Source of the DNA: Bacillota bacterium
GTDB lineage: Bacteria; Bacillota; Clostridia; Lachnospirales; Lachnospiraceae
Length of the DNA stretch: 42,808 bases
Assembly (NCBI GenBank): GCA_023389295.1
Contig: JAEWEO010000323.1
Span: 1 to 42,808, forward strand
Reading direction: 5' to 3'
The notes beneath the pieces were generated by a model. It searched no databases and was not told where the DNA came from. It worked only from the letters and a program-made list of their open reading frames with translations. The first letter of the stretch is position 1. Each line of letters opens with the position of its first letter. Shown here piece after piece: positions 1 to 9,000 of this stretch. The position numbers and the translations under genes were made by a program.

Positions 1-868
1 GGAATATACCATTGCTACCACTAGCCAATTAGTGAATGCGAAGGAGAAAACCTGGGATTATGAATTAATAGAGAAGCTTGGATTTCCAAAGAGGCTCTTT
101 AAAAGCTTACATACTCCGGGAACCCTGATTGGGAGCCTAAGACCTGAACTTATAGAAGAACTGGGCTTTGACTGCCAGGTGGTTTCTCCAGCTTCCCATG
201 ATACTGCCTCCGCGGTGGCAGCAATTCCTAGTACCAAGAAGGATCTATTATATATTAGTTCAGGTACCTGGTCGCTTATGGGAATAGAATCTGAAGAGCC
301 TTTATGCACTGAAACGTGCAGACAAGCCGGATTTACCAATGAAGGAGGATACAATCATAAGTATCGTATCTTAAAGAATATCATGGGTCTATGGATGATC
401 CAGTCCGTAAGAAAAGAGATTGGAGCCGGGTTAAGCTATGCAACAATTTGCGATATGGCTGCTAAGGAGGACATATCTTCTATTGTGGACTGCAATGATG
501 CCAGCTTTTTGGCTCCGGATAGTATGGTAGAAGCAATCAAGGATTATTGTAAAAAGACAGGGCAGCAGATACCGGATACTTTGGCACAATTTGCTGCAGT
601 TATCTATAACAGCTTAGCAAAATGCTATTTGGAGGCTTTAACGGAGCTAGAAGAGCTTACTGGCAAACATTACAGTTGCATTCATATAATCGGTGGAGGC
701 TCTAATGCAACGTATTTAAATGAACTTACGGCTAAATATACCGGTAGAGAAGTCATTGCCGGACCAGGAGAAGCAACTGCTATCGGCAATTTGGTTTGCC
801 AGATGCTTCATAACCATGAATTTGCATCTCTAGAAGAAGCAAGAAATACCATATTACACCTAGTTTAG
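1..868 (+). CDS. rhaB: Rhamnulokinase, C-terminal part (5' end outside window)
   Basis: This is the C-terminal part of an L-rhamnulose kinase of the FGGY carbohydrate-kinase family, which phosphorylates L-rhamnulose with ATP in rhamnose catabolism in the cytoplasm. The frame is open to the first base of the window (codons start at base 2), so the gene begins upstream; the GTG at 32 is only an internal codon. Visible family features are the HDTASAV stretch, the SGTWSLMG segment, the NIMGLWMIQ segment, and the C-terminal adenosine-binding HIIGGGSNA motif followed by GPGEATAIGN. About 289 residues are present, against roughly 470-490 for the family. An intrinsic terminator about 60 bases after the stop closes the unit. 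The family call is firm; rhamnulose rather than another sugar as substrate is inferred from overall resemblance. Confidence 0.9.
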   Translation, partial: EYTIATTSQLVNAKEKTWDYELIEKLGFPKRLFKSLHTPGTLIGSLRPELIEELGFDCQVVSPASHDTASAVAAIPSTKKDLLYISSGTWSLMGIESEEPLCTETCRQAGFTNEGGYNHKYRILKNIMGLWMIQSVRKEIGAGLSYATICDMAAKEDISSIVDCNDASFLAPDSMVEAIKDYCKKTGQQIPDTLAQFAAVIYNSLAKCYLEALTELEELTGKHYSCIHIIGGGSNATYLNELTAKYTGREVIAGPGEATAIGNLVCQMLHNHEFASLEEARNTILHLV

Positions 869-929
869 TAGGTATAATATCTAGACTTATTAAGTTCAAG
901 ATAAATGGGAAACCGATTCGTGATAATGT

Positions 930-990
930 AAAAAGGAAGGTAGCCTTCAGGGTCATTTCACTAAGACCATTGAATTACCTTCCTTTTTTA
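930..990 (+). terminator. Terminator after rhaB
   Basis: Thirteen-base arms (930-942 and 976-988), AAAAAGGAAGGTA against TACCTTCCTTTTT, enclose a loop with a small inner GGTC/GACC helix. The 3' arm runs into a T-rich tract, so it looks like a rho-independent terminator for rhaB. Confidence 0.8.
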
Positions 991-1110
991 TTTTTGAAGC
1001 AGCTGAACTCTTATGATAAAGAGTATTTGATACAATCTTACTAGGTAACAGACATATACATTTTATTGAACTCATAGAATAAAATAAACCTAAAAAAGGA
1101 TGAATATCTT

Positions 1111-1638
1111 ATGCGTTTTCTAATCTATGTGTCCGATTATATCATACCTTTTATATTCTTTTATATTGTCGGGATGGGACTACTGTCAAAGCAAAATGTA
1201 TTTGATGATTTTATTACCGGAGCGAAGGACGGGTTTAAAGTCGTATTAGATATCCTTCCCACCTTAATCGGTTTGATGGTTGCGATAGGAATTCTTAGAG
1301 CCTCTGGCGTACTGATGATTCTGGCAAATTTATTAAAACCCCTGACCGATATGTTGCACTTCCCTTCCGAGGTTGTTCCGCTTGTCATCATTAAAATGTT
1401 TTCCTCCTCTGCAGCAACCAGTTTACTGTTAGATATATACAAGGAATATGGACCGGATTCCTATCTTGGTAGGTTAAGTAGCATTATCATGAGCAGTACA
1501 GAAACCATATTCTATACCTTGGCAGTCTATTTTATGGCAGCAGGAGTAAAGAAGACCAGATATACTTTAGTCGGATGCTTACTGGCTATGCTGACCTCTG
1601 TCATTGCCAGTACGATAGTTACGAATTTGGTATTTTAA
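1111..1638 (+). CDS. spmB: Spore maturation protein B (SpmB)
   Basis: This 175-residue integral membrane protein matches SpmB, a nucleoside-recognition (Gate) domain protein. In Bacillus it acts with SpmA in spore core dehydration and heat resistance. Visible features are an N-terminal membrane segment (about 6-25), the ILPTLIGLMVAIGILRASG region (about 48-66), the IIKMFSSSAATSLLLDIY signature (about 93-110), the SSTETIFYTLAVYF segment (about 128-141), and a final hydrophobic helix. Its length matches the usual 175-180 residues. The start is supported by AAAAAGGATG about 9 bases upstream. Its usual partner spmA is not adjacent: the gene upstream is rhaB, with a terminator between. Expression in the mother cell during sporulation is likely from the family, but I could not assign a sigma-E promoter with confidence. 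Confidence 0.9.
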   Translation: MRFLIYVSDYIIPFIFFYIVGMGLLSKQNVFDDFITGAKDGFKVVLDILPTLIGLMVAIGILRASGVLMILANLLKPLTDMLHFPSEVVPLVIIKMFSSSAATSLLLDIYKEYGPDSYLGRLSSIIMSSTETIFYTLAVYFMAAGVKKTRYTLVGCLLAMLTSVIASTIVTNLVF

Positions 1639-1673
1639 AGGTGAGCGATAGCTTTAATTAGCGAAAGCGCTTA

Positions 1674-3023
1674 TTATTTATTCCATAATTCCTCTGCTTT
1701 ATCCTTCCAGGCCTCGGCATAGGCACTACATTTGCCACATAAAACCTCTACCGGTTCCGGTGATTGGAGATCGGTTGATTTGGCACCGGAGGCAGCAACA
1801 ATTTTCTGTAATATTTCTGGATTTTCTAACATGGGGCAGGGTCTAAGATGATTTTTATTAAAGGGCCTATTCTCATGGTAAATTTTAAATAATGGCTGTT
1901 GCAACGCCTCCAGTAAGGTGACCTCTTTGATATTAGCCTGAGAATAATGGATGAAAACACAGGGCTCCACATCACCATTTGCATTGATATGCAAATAGCT
2001 ACGTCCGGCTGCAATACATCCTCCTACAAATTCACCATCATTTTGGAAGTCCATTGCAAAAATTGGTTTCCCACCTTCAAAAGCGCGAATTTCACGAATT
2101 CGATGATACATATATTCTCGCTGTTCTTTGTTAGGCAGTAATTCAATATCGGCGTCCTTGCCAACAGGCATATAATGAAAATACCAGGCAAAACGACAAC
2201 CTTTTTCAATCATCAGATCAAGAAAATCATCGGAGGTAACTGCTTCGATATTCTTACTGGTATAACAGACAGATACCCCATATAACTGGCGGTGCTTTTT
2301 TAAGGTGTCCATAGCATTCATGACCCGTTCGTAGGTACCTATTCCCCGCCGATTATCGTTTTCTGCTTCAAACCCCTCTACACTTAAAGATAGGGATAAA
2401 TTGCCGACCCGTTTCATTTCCCTACAAAAGGCATCATCAATTAATGTACCGTTTGTAAAAGCGTGAAATGCACAATCTTTATGTTTGTCACATAGTTTTA
2501 TGATATCAGCCTTTCGTACTAAAGGTTCTCCTCCGGTATACATATAAAAATGGATTCCCAAGGCCTTTCCTTGAAGTATGATTTTATCTAAATCCTCATA
2601 ACTAAGGTTTAATTTATTTCCATATTGTGCTGCCCAGCAGCCGTAGCATTTGAGATTACATGTACTGGTCGGGTCCATTAATATTAACCAGGGGACATTA
2701 CAATTATATTTTTTACTATGATAACGGATCTTTTTTGTGCCAAGTAGAAGTGCCTCATAACCAAGGTTTAAGGTATGCATTTTTATTACGTTCGGGTGTA
2801 ACTCTTTAAAAAGTTGATCAACGAAATTCATCCATTTGCCGTTCTCGTCAGCAATCAGTTCTTTGGCGGCATGAAAAACAGCCGAACCAAACTGTTTTTT
2901 AGTAAACTTTTGTATTAGGTTTGTTAAAAGTAAAAGGTCCTTTTGCCTCTTCTGTTTTTTCTTTCTAAGTCGCTCTGCATAACGAGCTAGAAGATATCGG
3001 GTTAGCTTGTGGTTTATCTTCAT
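1674..3023 (-). CDS. Radical SAM protein with SPASM-like C-terminus
   Basis: This 449-residue protein is a radical S-adenosylmethionine enzyme. The CxxxCxxC cluster motif is C122, C126 and C129 (TCNLKCYGCW), followed by the GGE motif (YTGGEPL, about 165-171) and a FTNGTLID strand typical of the radical SAM barrel. The C-terminal third has further cysteines (GGCIAAGRS, EPCVF, LRPCPM and a final CGKCSAY), as in SPASM/twitch auxiliary cluster domains. The first 110 residues are basic and helical. Such enzymes modify peptides, cofactors or small molecules; no precursor peptide or partner is seen nearby, so the substrate is unknown. It converges with spmB, with only 35 bases between the stops. The start is the ATG at 3023, with AAGGAAGG upstream. 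Confidence 0.85.
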   Translation of the reverse strand: MKINHKLTRYLLARYAERLRKKKQKRQKDLLLLTNLIQKFTKKQFGSAVFHAAKELIADENGKWMNFVDQLFKELHPNVIKMHTLNLGYEALLLGTKKIRYHSKKYNCNVPWLILMDPTSTCNLKCYGCWAAQYGNKLNLSYEDLDKIILQGKALGIHFYMYTGGEPLVRKADIIKLCDKHKDCAFHAFTNGTLIDDAFCREMKRVGNLSLSLSVEGFEAENDNRRGIGTYERVMNAMDTLKKHRQLYGVSVCYTSKNIEAVTSDDFLDLMIEKGCRFAWYFHYMPVGKDADIELLPNKEQREYMYHRIREIRAFEGGKPIFAMDFQNDGEFVGGCIAAGRSYLHINANGDVEPCVFIHYSQANIKEVTLLEALQQPLFKIYHENRPFNKNHLRPCPMLENPEILQKIVAASGAKSTDLQSPEPVEVLCGKCSAYAEAWKDKAEELWNK

Positions 3024-3162
3024 TCTAAAACCTTCCTTTCCGGATAATAAAAGCCTATTATCAATATATTGAAAAGAAAGGAAAAAGTGCTGTCAGGACA
3101 AAGACCAAAGCTAAAATCTAATGGTCTTCTATATTTGTTTTGCGTTCAATACTTTTATTAAA

Positions 3163-3300
3163 TTAGATATTTAACTCCCTTCCTGTCAAAGTCATAAATA
3201 CAGATTCTAGATTTGGTACTGAAGAATGAATGGTTACTACATTATCTTGAATAAATAATTCAGAAATACGGCCTGCAAAGCTAGGATTATCTAAAAAATG
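3163..3300 (-). pseudogene. ABC-transporter ATPase remnant (C-terminal about 45 codons)
   Basis: Read on the minus strand, 3300 to 3163 gives 45 codons ending NLESVFMTLTGRELNI and a stop. The pattern N-L-E-x-V-F-x-x-L-T-G-R-x-L is the characteristic C-terminus of ABC-2-type drug/antibiotic exporter ATPases. No Walker A, signature or Walker B sequence is present upstream, and other reading closes the frame. It is therefore a decayed tail of a lost ABC gene rather than an expressed protein. The match is from family memory, not a search, but the ending is distinctive. Confidence 0.7.
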
Positions 3301-3372
3301 AAATGTGCTTCTTTTTCACATAATTTTATCACATCGTCAGATACTATCCATGAGGTGATAAGAATGAATCAG
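3290..3372 (-). pseudogene. Possible radical SAM gene fragment
   Basis: In the +1 frame relative to the adjacent ABC remnant, the minus strand reads SDDVIKLCEKEAHFIF. This aligns with the ADIIKLCDKHKDCAFHAF segment of the neighbouring radical SAM protein. At the DNA level, 17 of 20 bases agree between about 3317-3336 and 2488-2507. The fragment is bounded by stop codons. It may be a relic of a second radical SAM gene truncated onto the ABC tail, but the match is short and could be chance. Confidence 0.35.
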
Positions 3373-3510
3373 GAAAAGAAGGAAAAAGTACATCAGAAAA
3401 AAGCGCAGGAAAAGTTTAATAGCGTAACAAATTCCGTAAAACCGGAGAATCAAAACCAGAATCACAATGTGAAAAAAGAAGGCATAGGAAAACAGAACAA
3501 TAAGTTTTAG
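3364..3510 (+). CDS. Small hydrophilic protein, possibly spore-related
   Basis: This is a 48-residue Lys/Gln/Asn-rich protein with no hydrophobic segment. The ATG at 3364 is chosen because GAGGTGAT lies 6-13 bases upstream; a longer in-frame reading from 3298 has no ribosome binding site and runs through the decayed sequence on the other strand. A terminator hairpin follows at 3531. Upstream, CATAATT (3319-3325) with AAATG 18 bases before resembles a forespore sigma-G promoter, and the composition is similar to minor small acid-soluble spore proteins. I do not recognise the family; the spore link is inference. Confidence 0.5.
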   Translation: MNQEKKEKVHQKKAQEKFNSVTNSVKPENQNQNHNVKKEGIGKQNNKF

Positions 3511-3530
3511 AATTAGTGAAAGACAGAAGC

Positions 3531-3560
3531 GGCTTTGCAGATTAACTGCAAAGCCTTGTT
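3531..3560 (+). terminator. Terminator after the 48-residue gene
   Basis: Perfect 10-bp stem GGCTTTGCAG / CTGCAAAGCC around a 5-base loop, followed by TTGTT. The T-tract is weak but the stem is strong. Confidence 0.65.
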
Positions 3561-3615
3561 CATTATATTGATAAAAAAATATAAAAAGCCATAGTTCGAG
3601 GAAAAGTTTCGAAGG

Positions 3616-3644
3616 TTGTCAGCATGGAAAAGCTGGTGTATAAT
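3616..3644 (+). promoter_or_regulatory. Sigma-A promoter for tatD
   Basis: TTGTCA (3616-3621), a 17-base spacer, and TATAAT (3639-3644). It lies about 41 bases before the tatD start codon, which argues against the longer reading beginning at 3616. Confidence 0.75.
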
Positions 3645-3684
3645 AATTACCATATCAAAGGACGAAAGAAATAGAGGTTATGTT

Positions 3685-4449
3685 ATGATATTTGAGACAC
3701 ACGCGCATTATGAAGATGATGCATTTGATATAGACAGGGAGGAGCTCCTTAAGAGCTTCCCCAAGGAAGGTATTGATTATGTAGTTGATGTATGCTCCGA
3801 ATTAAGTACGGTGGATAAGGTTCTTTCTCTAGCAGAAGCCTATCCCTACATTTATGCAGCTGTTGGTATACATCCAAGTAGTACGGCCGAGTTAAACGAG
3901 GAAAGCTTTGCCTGGCTAAAAGAAAAAGCCAAGCATCCAAAGAGCGTTGCTATTGGAGAAATAGGACTTGATTATTACTGGGATACCCCCGACAGATCCA
4001 TTCAAAAAGAATGGTTTGAAAGACAGATGGATCTTGCGAGGGAATTAAATCTACCTATGGTGATACACAGCAGGGATGCTGCAAATGATACTTATCAGAT
4101 GATGAAAGAAGCAAAGGCCGAAACCATAGGAGCAATTATTCATTGCTTTGGATATGGAGTAGAGCAGGCAAAACTATATCTGGATATGGGATTTTACTTA
4201 GGAATTGGTGGTGTATTAACCTTTACCAATGGAAAAAAATTAAAAGAGGTAGTTGCCTATGCTCCCCTGGAACAGCTGGTATTAGAGACGGACAGCCCTT
4301 ATCTTGCACCGGTTCCTTATCGTGGAAAACGTAACAATTCTAAGTATCTTCACTATGTTGCCAAAGAAATCGCAACAATTAAAAATGTTAGCTATGATAC
4401 AGTTCTTAAGGTGACAGAGGAGAATGCCAAGAGATTTTATCGCATCTAG
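3685..4449 (+). CDS. tatD: TatD-family metal-dependent hydrolase
   Basis: This 254-residue TIM-barrel amidohydrolase-like protein belongs to the TatD/YabD deoxyribonuclease family, which uses two divalent metals to hydrolyse DNA ends. The metal-binding residues are visible: THAH at residues 5-8, the glutamate of GEIGLDYYWD, VIHSRDA, IIHCFGY and LETDSPYLAP. The start at 3685 follows AGAGGT and gives the expected N-terminus MIFETHAHY. The frame extends upstream to 3616, but that sequence carries the promoter. The gene precedes rsmA by about 100 bases, the same order (yabD then ksgA) seen in Bacillus, so the two may share a transcript. The exact in vivo substrate in this organism is unknown. Confidence 0.92.
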   Translation: MIFETHAHYEDDAFDIDREELLKSFPKEGIDYVVDVCSELSTVDKVLSLAEAYPYIYAAVGIHPSSTAELNEESFAWLKEKAKHPKSVAIGEIGLDYYWDTPDRSIQKEWFERQMDLARELNLPMVIHSRDAANDTYQMMKEAKAETIGAIIHCFGYGVEQAKLYLDMGFYLGIGGVLTFTNGKKLKEVVAYAPLEQLVLETDSPYLAPVPYRGKRNNSKYLHYVAKEIATIKNVSYDTVLKVTEENAKRFYRI

Positions 4450-4553
4450 TAAAAATAGAAGAGTATGAAATAGAAGCATATTACTTGAAATGTAAGTATA
4501 TAAATGAAGTTCGTAAAATTGAAGTATAGAAAATGAATAATGTGAGGAAAAGT

Positions 4554-5417
4554 ATGGCGCAGCTGGGTAATCCCAAAAATACAATTGAAATATTAAATAA
4601 ATATAAGTTTGTTTTCCAAAAGAAGTTCGGTCAGAACTTTTTAATTGATACTCATGTGTTGGATAAAATTATTCAGGCAGCAGATATCAGCAAGGATGAC
4701 TTTGTCCTTGAAATCGGTCCCGGTATCGGAACGTTAACACAGTACCTTTGTGAGAATGCCAGAGAAGTTGTTGCGGTTGAAATTGATCGGATGTTAATTC
4801 CGATTTTAGAGGATACCCTTTCGGAATATGATAATGTTACGGTGATTAATCAGGATATCTTAAAGCTTGATTTAAACACACTAGTCAAGGAACGAAACGG
4901 GGGAAGGCCCATTAAGGTAGTAGCAAATCTGCCATATTATATAACGACTCCGATTATTATGGACTTATTCGAACGTCATCTGCCTCTAATTAATATAACC
5001 GTCATGGTTCAAAAGGAAGTTGCAGACCGAATGCAATCAGGGCCCGGAAGCAAGGATTATGGTGCACTATCCCTTGCGGTTCAATATTATGCAAAACCAT
5101 ATATAGCAGCAAATGTTCCACCAAACTGTTTTATGCCACGTCCGAATGTTGGGTCTGCAGTTATTAATCTTAAATTGCATGAAAAAGCACCCATTGAAGT
5201 AAAGGATGAGAAGCTATTATTTCGAATGATACGTGCCTCCTTTAATCAACGACGCAAAACTTTGGTAAATGGTCTCAATAATTCTCCGGAATTGCCATTT
5301 TCAAAAGAGGAGATACAAAAAGCTCTTGAAATTATTGGAATTTCAGAAAACATTCGTGGGGAGGCATTAACCTTAGAACAGTTTGCTGCACTAGCAAATG
5401 CATTGTCAAATGAATAA
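4554..5417 (+). CDS. rsmA: 16S rRNA dimethyladenosine transferase RsmA (KsgA)
   Basis: RsmA dimethylates two adjacent adenosines in the 3'-terminal hairpin of 16S rRNA, using S-adenosylmethionine, late in 30S assembly. Visible family features are KKFGQNFL near the N-terminus, the SAM-binding loop EIGPGIGTLT, the acidic EID that follows, the catalytic motif NLPYYIT, and the C-terminal FNQRRKTLVN segment. The ATG at 4554 is preferred because GAGG lies 6 bases upstream and gives 287 residues. An in-frame ATG at 4533 would add seven residues but has no good ribosome binding site. A strong terminator follows 6 bases after the stop. The product is firm. Confidence 0.95.
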   Translation: MAQLGNPKNTIEILNKYKFVFQKKFGQNFLIDTHVLDKIIQAADISKDDFVLEIGPGIGTLTQYLCENAREVVAVEIDRMLIPILEDTLSEYDNVTVINQDILKLDLNTLVKERNGGRPIKVVANLPYYITTPIIMDLFERHLPLINITVMVQKEVADRMQSGPGSKDYGALSLAVQYYAKPYIAANVPPNCFMPRPNVGSAVINLKLHEKAPIEVKDEKLLFRMIRASFNQRRKTLVNGLNNSPELPFSKEEIQKALEIIGISENIRGEALTLEQFAALANALSNE

Positions 5418-5423
5418 AAACTC

Positions 5424-5457
5424 AAAATGCTGTGAGGAGCTTTCTCACAGCATTTTT
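5424..5457 (+). terminator. Terminator after rsmA
   Basis: A 13-bp perfect stem AAAATGCTGTGAG / CTCACAGCATTTT with a 7-base loop and trailing T residues. Confidence 0.9.
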
Positions 5458-5615
5458 CTAAAGAAATAAGCAGATAGAGTAATTAGGGAATATTTGAATA
5501 TTAATATTTAAAAATAGTTATTGAATAAATATAAATTGTATGATATTCTAATATTACAAAAAGTGGTATAAGTTCAGCTTATTAATAGGTTATAAAATTT
5601 TAATAAAATTCGACA

Positions 5616-5644
5616 TTGCATATTTATGAATTATGAATTATGAT
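5616..5644 (+). promoter_or_regulatory. Candidate promoter for the carB leader
   Basis: TTGCAT (5616-5621), 17-base spacer, TATGAT (5639-5644). Another possible site, TTGAAT-N17-TATTCT, lies near 5521. Either would give carB a leader of at least 350 bases. The region is very AT-rich, so chance matches are easy. Confidence 0.4.
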
Positions 5645-5723
5645 AGGTATAACTTTTTCATAGCTTTTTAAATACCGATGAAGAAAAGAAAAAAACCCAG
5701 ATTTTTTTTTGCGCTTTTTTATC

Positions 5724-5872
5724 TAAATTACAAAAGAGCAGGTAATTGTAATAATCATATGATTTAAACAATGGTGTTTAAAATCTACCATAATTTTATA
5801 GGTGTTTTTATTCAGGTGGAATTCCTCCATTGTTTGCAGCAGAAGTAATTTAGAGGAGATTTCACTTTTTTT
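5724..5872 (+). promoter_or_regulatory. carB leader: probable transcription attenuator
   Basis: A hairpin with arms GTGGAATTCCTC (5816-5827) and GAGGAGATTTCAC (5853-5865), containing one bulge and one G-U pair, runs directly into seven T residues (5866-5872), 135 bases before the carB start. It therefore looks like an intrinsic terminator inside the carB leader. Upstream AACAATGG (about 5767-5774) is perfectly complementary to CCATTGTT (5827-5834), which overlaps the base of the terminator arm and its loop, so an alternative fold is possible. ATTACAA / TTGTAAT (around 5727-5754) forms another helix. I do not see a PyrR-binding consensus. Regulation by pyrimidine or arginine status is inference. 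Confidence 0.5.
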
Positions 5873-5951
5873 ATAGCAACTTATTCGCAGGGGCAATGTT
5901 TATTACCTACATGGTATTACAAACTGCCATAGGTTGTATCTAATTGATAAG

Positions 5952-6000
5952 GTGAAGCTCCTTTCACAAAATAGGAGGATCATACTCCTGAAAGGTAGGA
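5952..6000 (+). promoter_or_regulatory. Competing hairpins at the carB ribosome binding site
   Basis: GTGAA (5952-5956) can pair with TTCAC (5963-5967). Alternatively CCTTTC (5960-5965) can pair with GAAAGG (5990-5995), enclosing a second helix AGGAG / CTCCT (5973-5977 with 5985-5989). The two folds share 5963-5965 and are mutually exclusive. The second covers part of the Shine-Dalgarno region just before the ATG at 6007, so it could restrict translation. Confidence 0.4.
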
Positions 6001-6006
6001 TAAAAA

Positions 6007-9000
6007 ATGAAGAAAAGAGAAGATATTCACAAGGTATTGATTATTGGCTCAGGACCTATTATTATCGGGCAGGCCTGCGAATTTGATTATTCCGGTACAC
6101 AGGCATGTAAGGCGCTTAAACAATTAGGTTATGAAATTGTTTTGGTTAATTCCAATCCGGCAACCATCATGACGGATCCGGAGACTGCAGATGTAACTTA
6201 TATTGAACCATTGAATGTAGAACGACTTACTCAAATCATTGAGAAAGAAAGACCCGATGCTGTTCTTCCAAACCTAGGTGGACAATCCGGTTTAAACCTT
6301 TGTTCTGAGTTAGAAAAAGCAGGAGTATTAAAAAAATATAATGTTAAGGTAATTGGCGTTCAAGTGGATGCAATTGAGCGTGGAGAAGACCGAATTGAAT
6401 TTAAGAAGGCAATGAACTCCCTTGGTATTGAAATGGCTAAGAGTGAAGTGGCCTATACCGTTGAAGAGGCATTAGCTATAGCAGATGACCTTGGATATCC
6501 CGTAGTGATTCGTCCTGCCTATACCATGGGTGGAGCCGGCGGTGGACTTGTATACAATGTAGAGGAATTAAAGACAGTTGTTGCAAGAGGTCTACAAGCA
6601 AGTATGGTTGGTCAGGTACTGGTTGAGGAATCGATTCTTGGCTGGGAAGAACTGGAGCTGGAAGTAGTACGTGACGCTACAGGCAAAATGATTACCGTTT
6701 GTTTTATAGAAAATATTGATCCACTTGGAGTGCATACAGGTGATTCCTTTTGTGCAGCTCCTATGTTAACCATATCAAAAGAAGTTCAAGAAAGGTTACA
6801 AGAACAAGCTTATAAAATTGTTAATGCCATTGAGGTTATTGGTGGTACGAACGTACAATTTGCACATGATCCTGTTTCTGATAGAATTGTTGTTATAGAA
6901 ATAAATCCAAGAACCTCCAGATCCTCTGCGTTAGCTTCCAAAGCTACGGGCTTTCCCATCGCACTTGTATCTGCAATGTTAGCAGCCGGACTTGATCTAA
7001 AGGATATCCCATGTGGTAAGTATGGTACACTTGATCAGTATGTTCCTAGCGGAGATTATGTTGTAATCAAATTTGCTCGTTGGGCCTTTGAGAAGTTTAA
7101 AGGATCTGAAGATAAGCTAGGTACTCAGATGAAAGCCGTTGGGGAAGTAATGAGTATCGGCAAAACCTATAAGGAAGCATTCCAAAAAGCAATCCGCAGT
7201 TTAGAGACTGGCCGCTATGGACTTGGTTATGCAAAGGATTTCCATACTAAATCAAAGGAAGAACTCCTTGCTATGCTCCACACGCCTAGCAGCGAACGCC
7301 AATTCATTATGTATGAAGCACTACGTAAGGGAGCGACGGTTGAGGAATTATTTGAACTAACTAAAATAAAACATTATTTTATAGAGCAAATGAAGGAATT
7401 GGTGTCAGAAGAGGAACTTCTTCTAGCATATGAGGGAAGTATTCCGCCTGGAGAGATACTTAAAAATGCGAAGCTAAACGGATTCTCAGATAAATACTTA
7501 AGTTATTTATTGAAGCTTCCGGAGGAAAAAATTCGCAAGGCTCGTTATGAGGAGGGCATTAAGGCTGCATGGGAAGGAATTCATGTTAGCGGAACCGAGG
7601 ATGCTAAGTATTACTATTCTTCCTATCATTTGAAGGAGGATAAAGTACCTGTCTCTGATCGACCAAAGATTATGATCCTTGGCGGAGGTCCTAACCGCAT
7701 TGGTCAGGGTATTGAATTTGATTATTGTTGCGTTCATGCAGCATTTTCACTGAATGAGCAGGGCTTTGATACCATTATTGTTAACTGTAATCCGGAAACA
7801 GTATCTACAGATTATGACACCTCTGATAAATTGTATTTTGAACCCCTAACCTTAGAAGATGTTCTTAGCATCTATGAGAAGGAAAAACCTCTTGGTGTGA
7901 TAGCACAGTTTGGTGGACAGACGCCACTAAATCTGGCAGCTCAGTTAAAGGATTACGGAGTTAATATTCTTGGTACATCACCAGAGACCATTGATCTTGC
8001 AGAGGATAGAGATCTATTCCGCAAGATGATGGAGAAGTTAGAGATCCCTATGCCGGAAGCCGGTATGGCAGTTAATGTGAAAGAAGCACTTTCCATTGCA
8101 AATGAGATCGGTTATCCCGTTATGGTACGTCCCTCTTATGTACTTGGTGGACGCGGAATGGAAATTGTACATGATGATGAAAGTCTGAAGATTTATATGG
8201 AGGCAGCCGTAGGTGTGACTCCTGACAGACCTATTTTAATAGATCGTTTCCTAAACCATGCTCTTGAATGTGAGGCTGATGCCGTTAGTGATGGTACCAA
8301 TGCATTTGTTCCTGCGGTAATGGAACATATAGAGCTTGCCGGAATTCATTCCGGTGACTCGGCTTGTGTAATCCCTGCCCTAAATATTACACCACAGAAC
8401 CTAGAGACAATTAAAGAATATACGATTAAAATAGCGAAAGAGATGAAAGTATGCGGTTTGATGAATATGCAGTATGCCATTGAGAATGGCCGTGTATATG
8501 TTCTGGAAGCTAACCCGAGAGCCTCAAGAACCGTACCGTTGGTATCCAAAGTATGTAATATTCAGATGGTAAAATTGGCAACACAAATCATTACCAGTCA
8601 AATTACCGGAAAAGAATCACCGGTACCCGGTCTTACGGAGCATAAATTCACCCATTATGGTGTAAAGGAAGCTGTATTTCCGTTTAATATGTTCCCAGAG
8701 GTTGATCCGGTACTTGGACCGGAAATGCGTTCTACGGGAGAGGTTCTAGGTCTTGCAGAAAGCTTTGGAGAGGCGTTTTATAAAGCGCAGGAAGCAACAA
8801 AGGCTTCACTTCCTAAAGAGGGTTGCGTGTTAATTAGTGTAAATGACAGAGATAAAGCAGAGCTTATTGAAGTAGCAAAGGGTTTTGCTGATTGTGGTTT
8901 TGAGATACTTGCTACGCCGGGAACTTATGATATGATTAAAATGAACCATATCCCTGCAAATCGGATTAATAAATTGCAACAAGGAAGACCTAATATATTA

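Noticed and set aside
3616..3684. Upstream extension of tatD from the TTG at 3616
   Set aside because: The TTG is the -35 box of a good promoter and the extension lies ahead of the family N-terminus MIFETHAHY.
5685..5715. A-run followed by T-run before carB as a terminator
   Set aside because: The pairing is only A-T with no GC stem; it is more likely AT-rich leader sequence.
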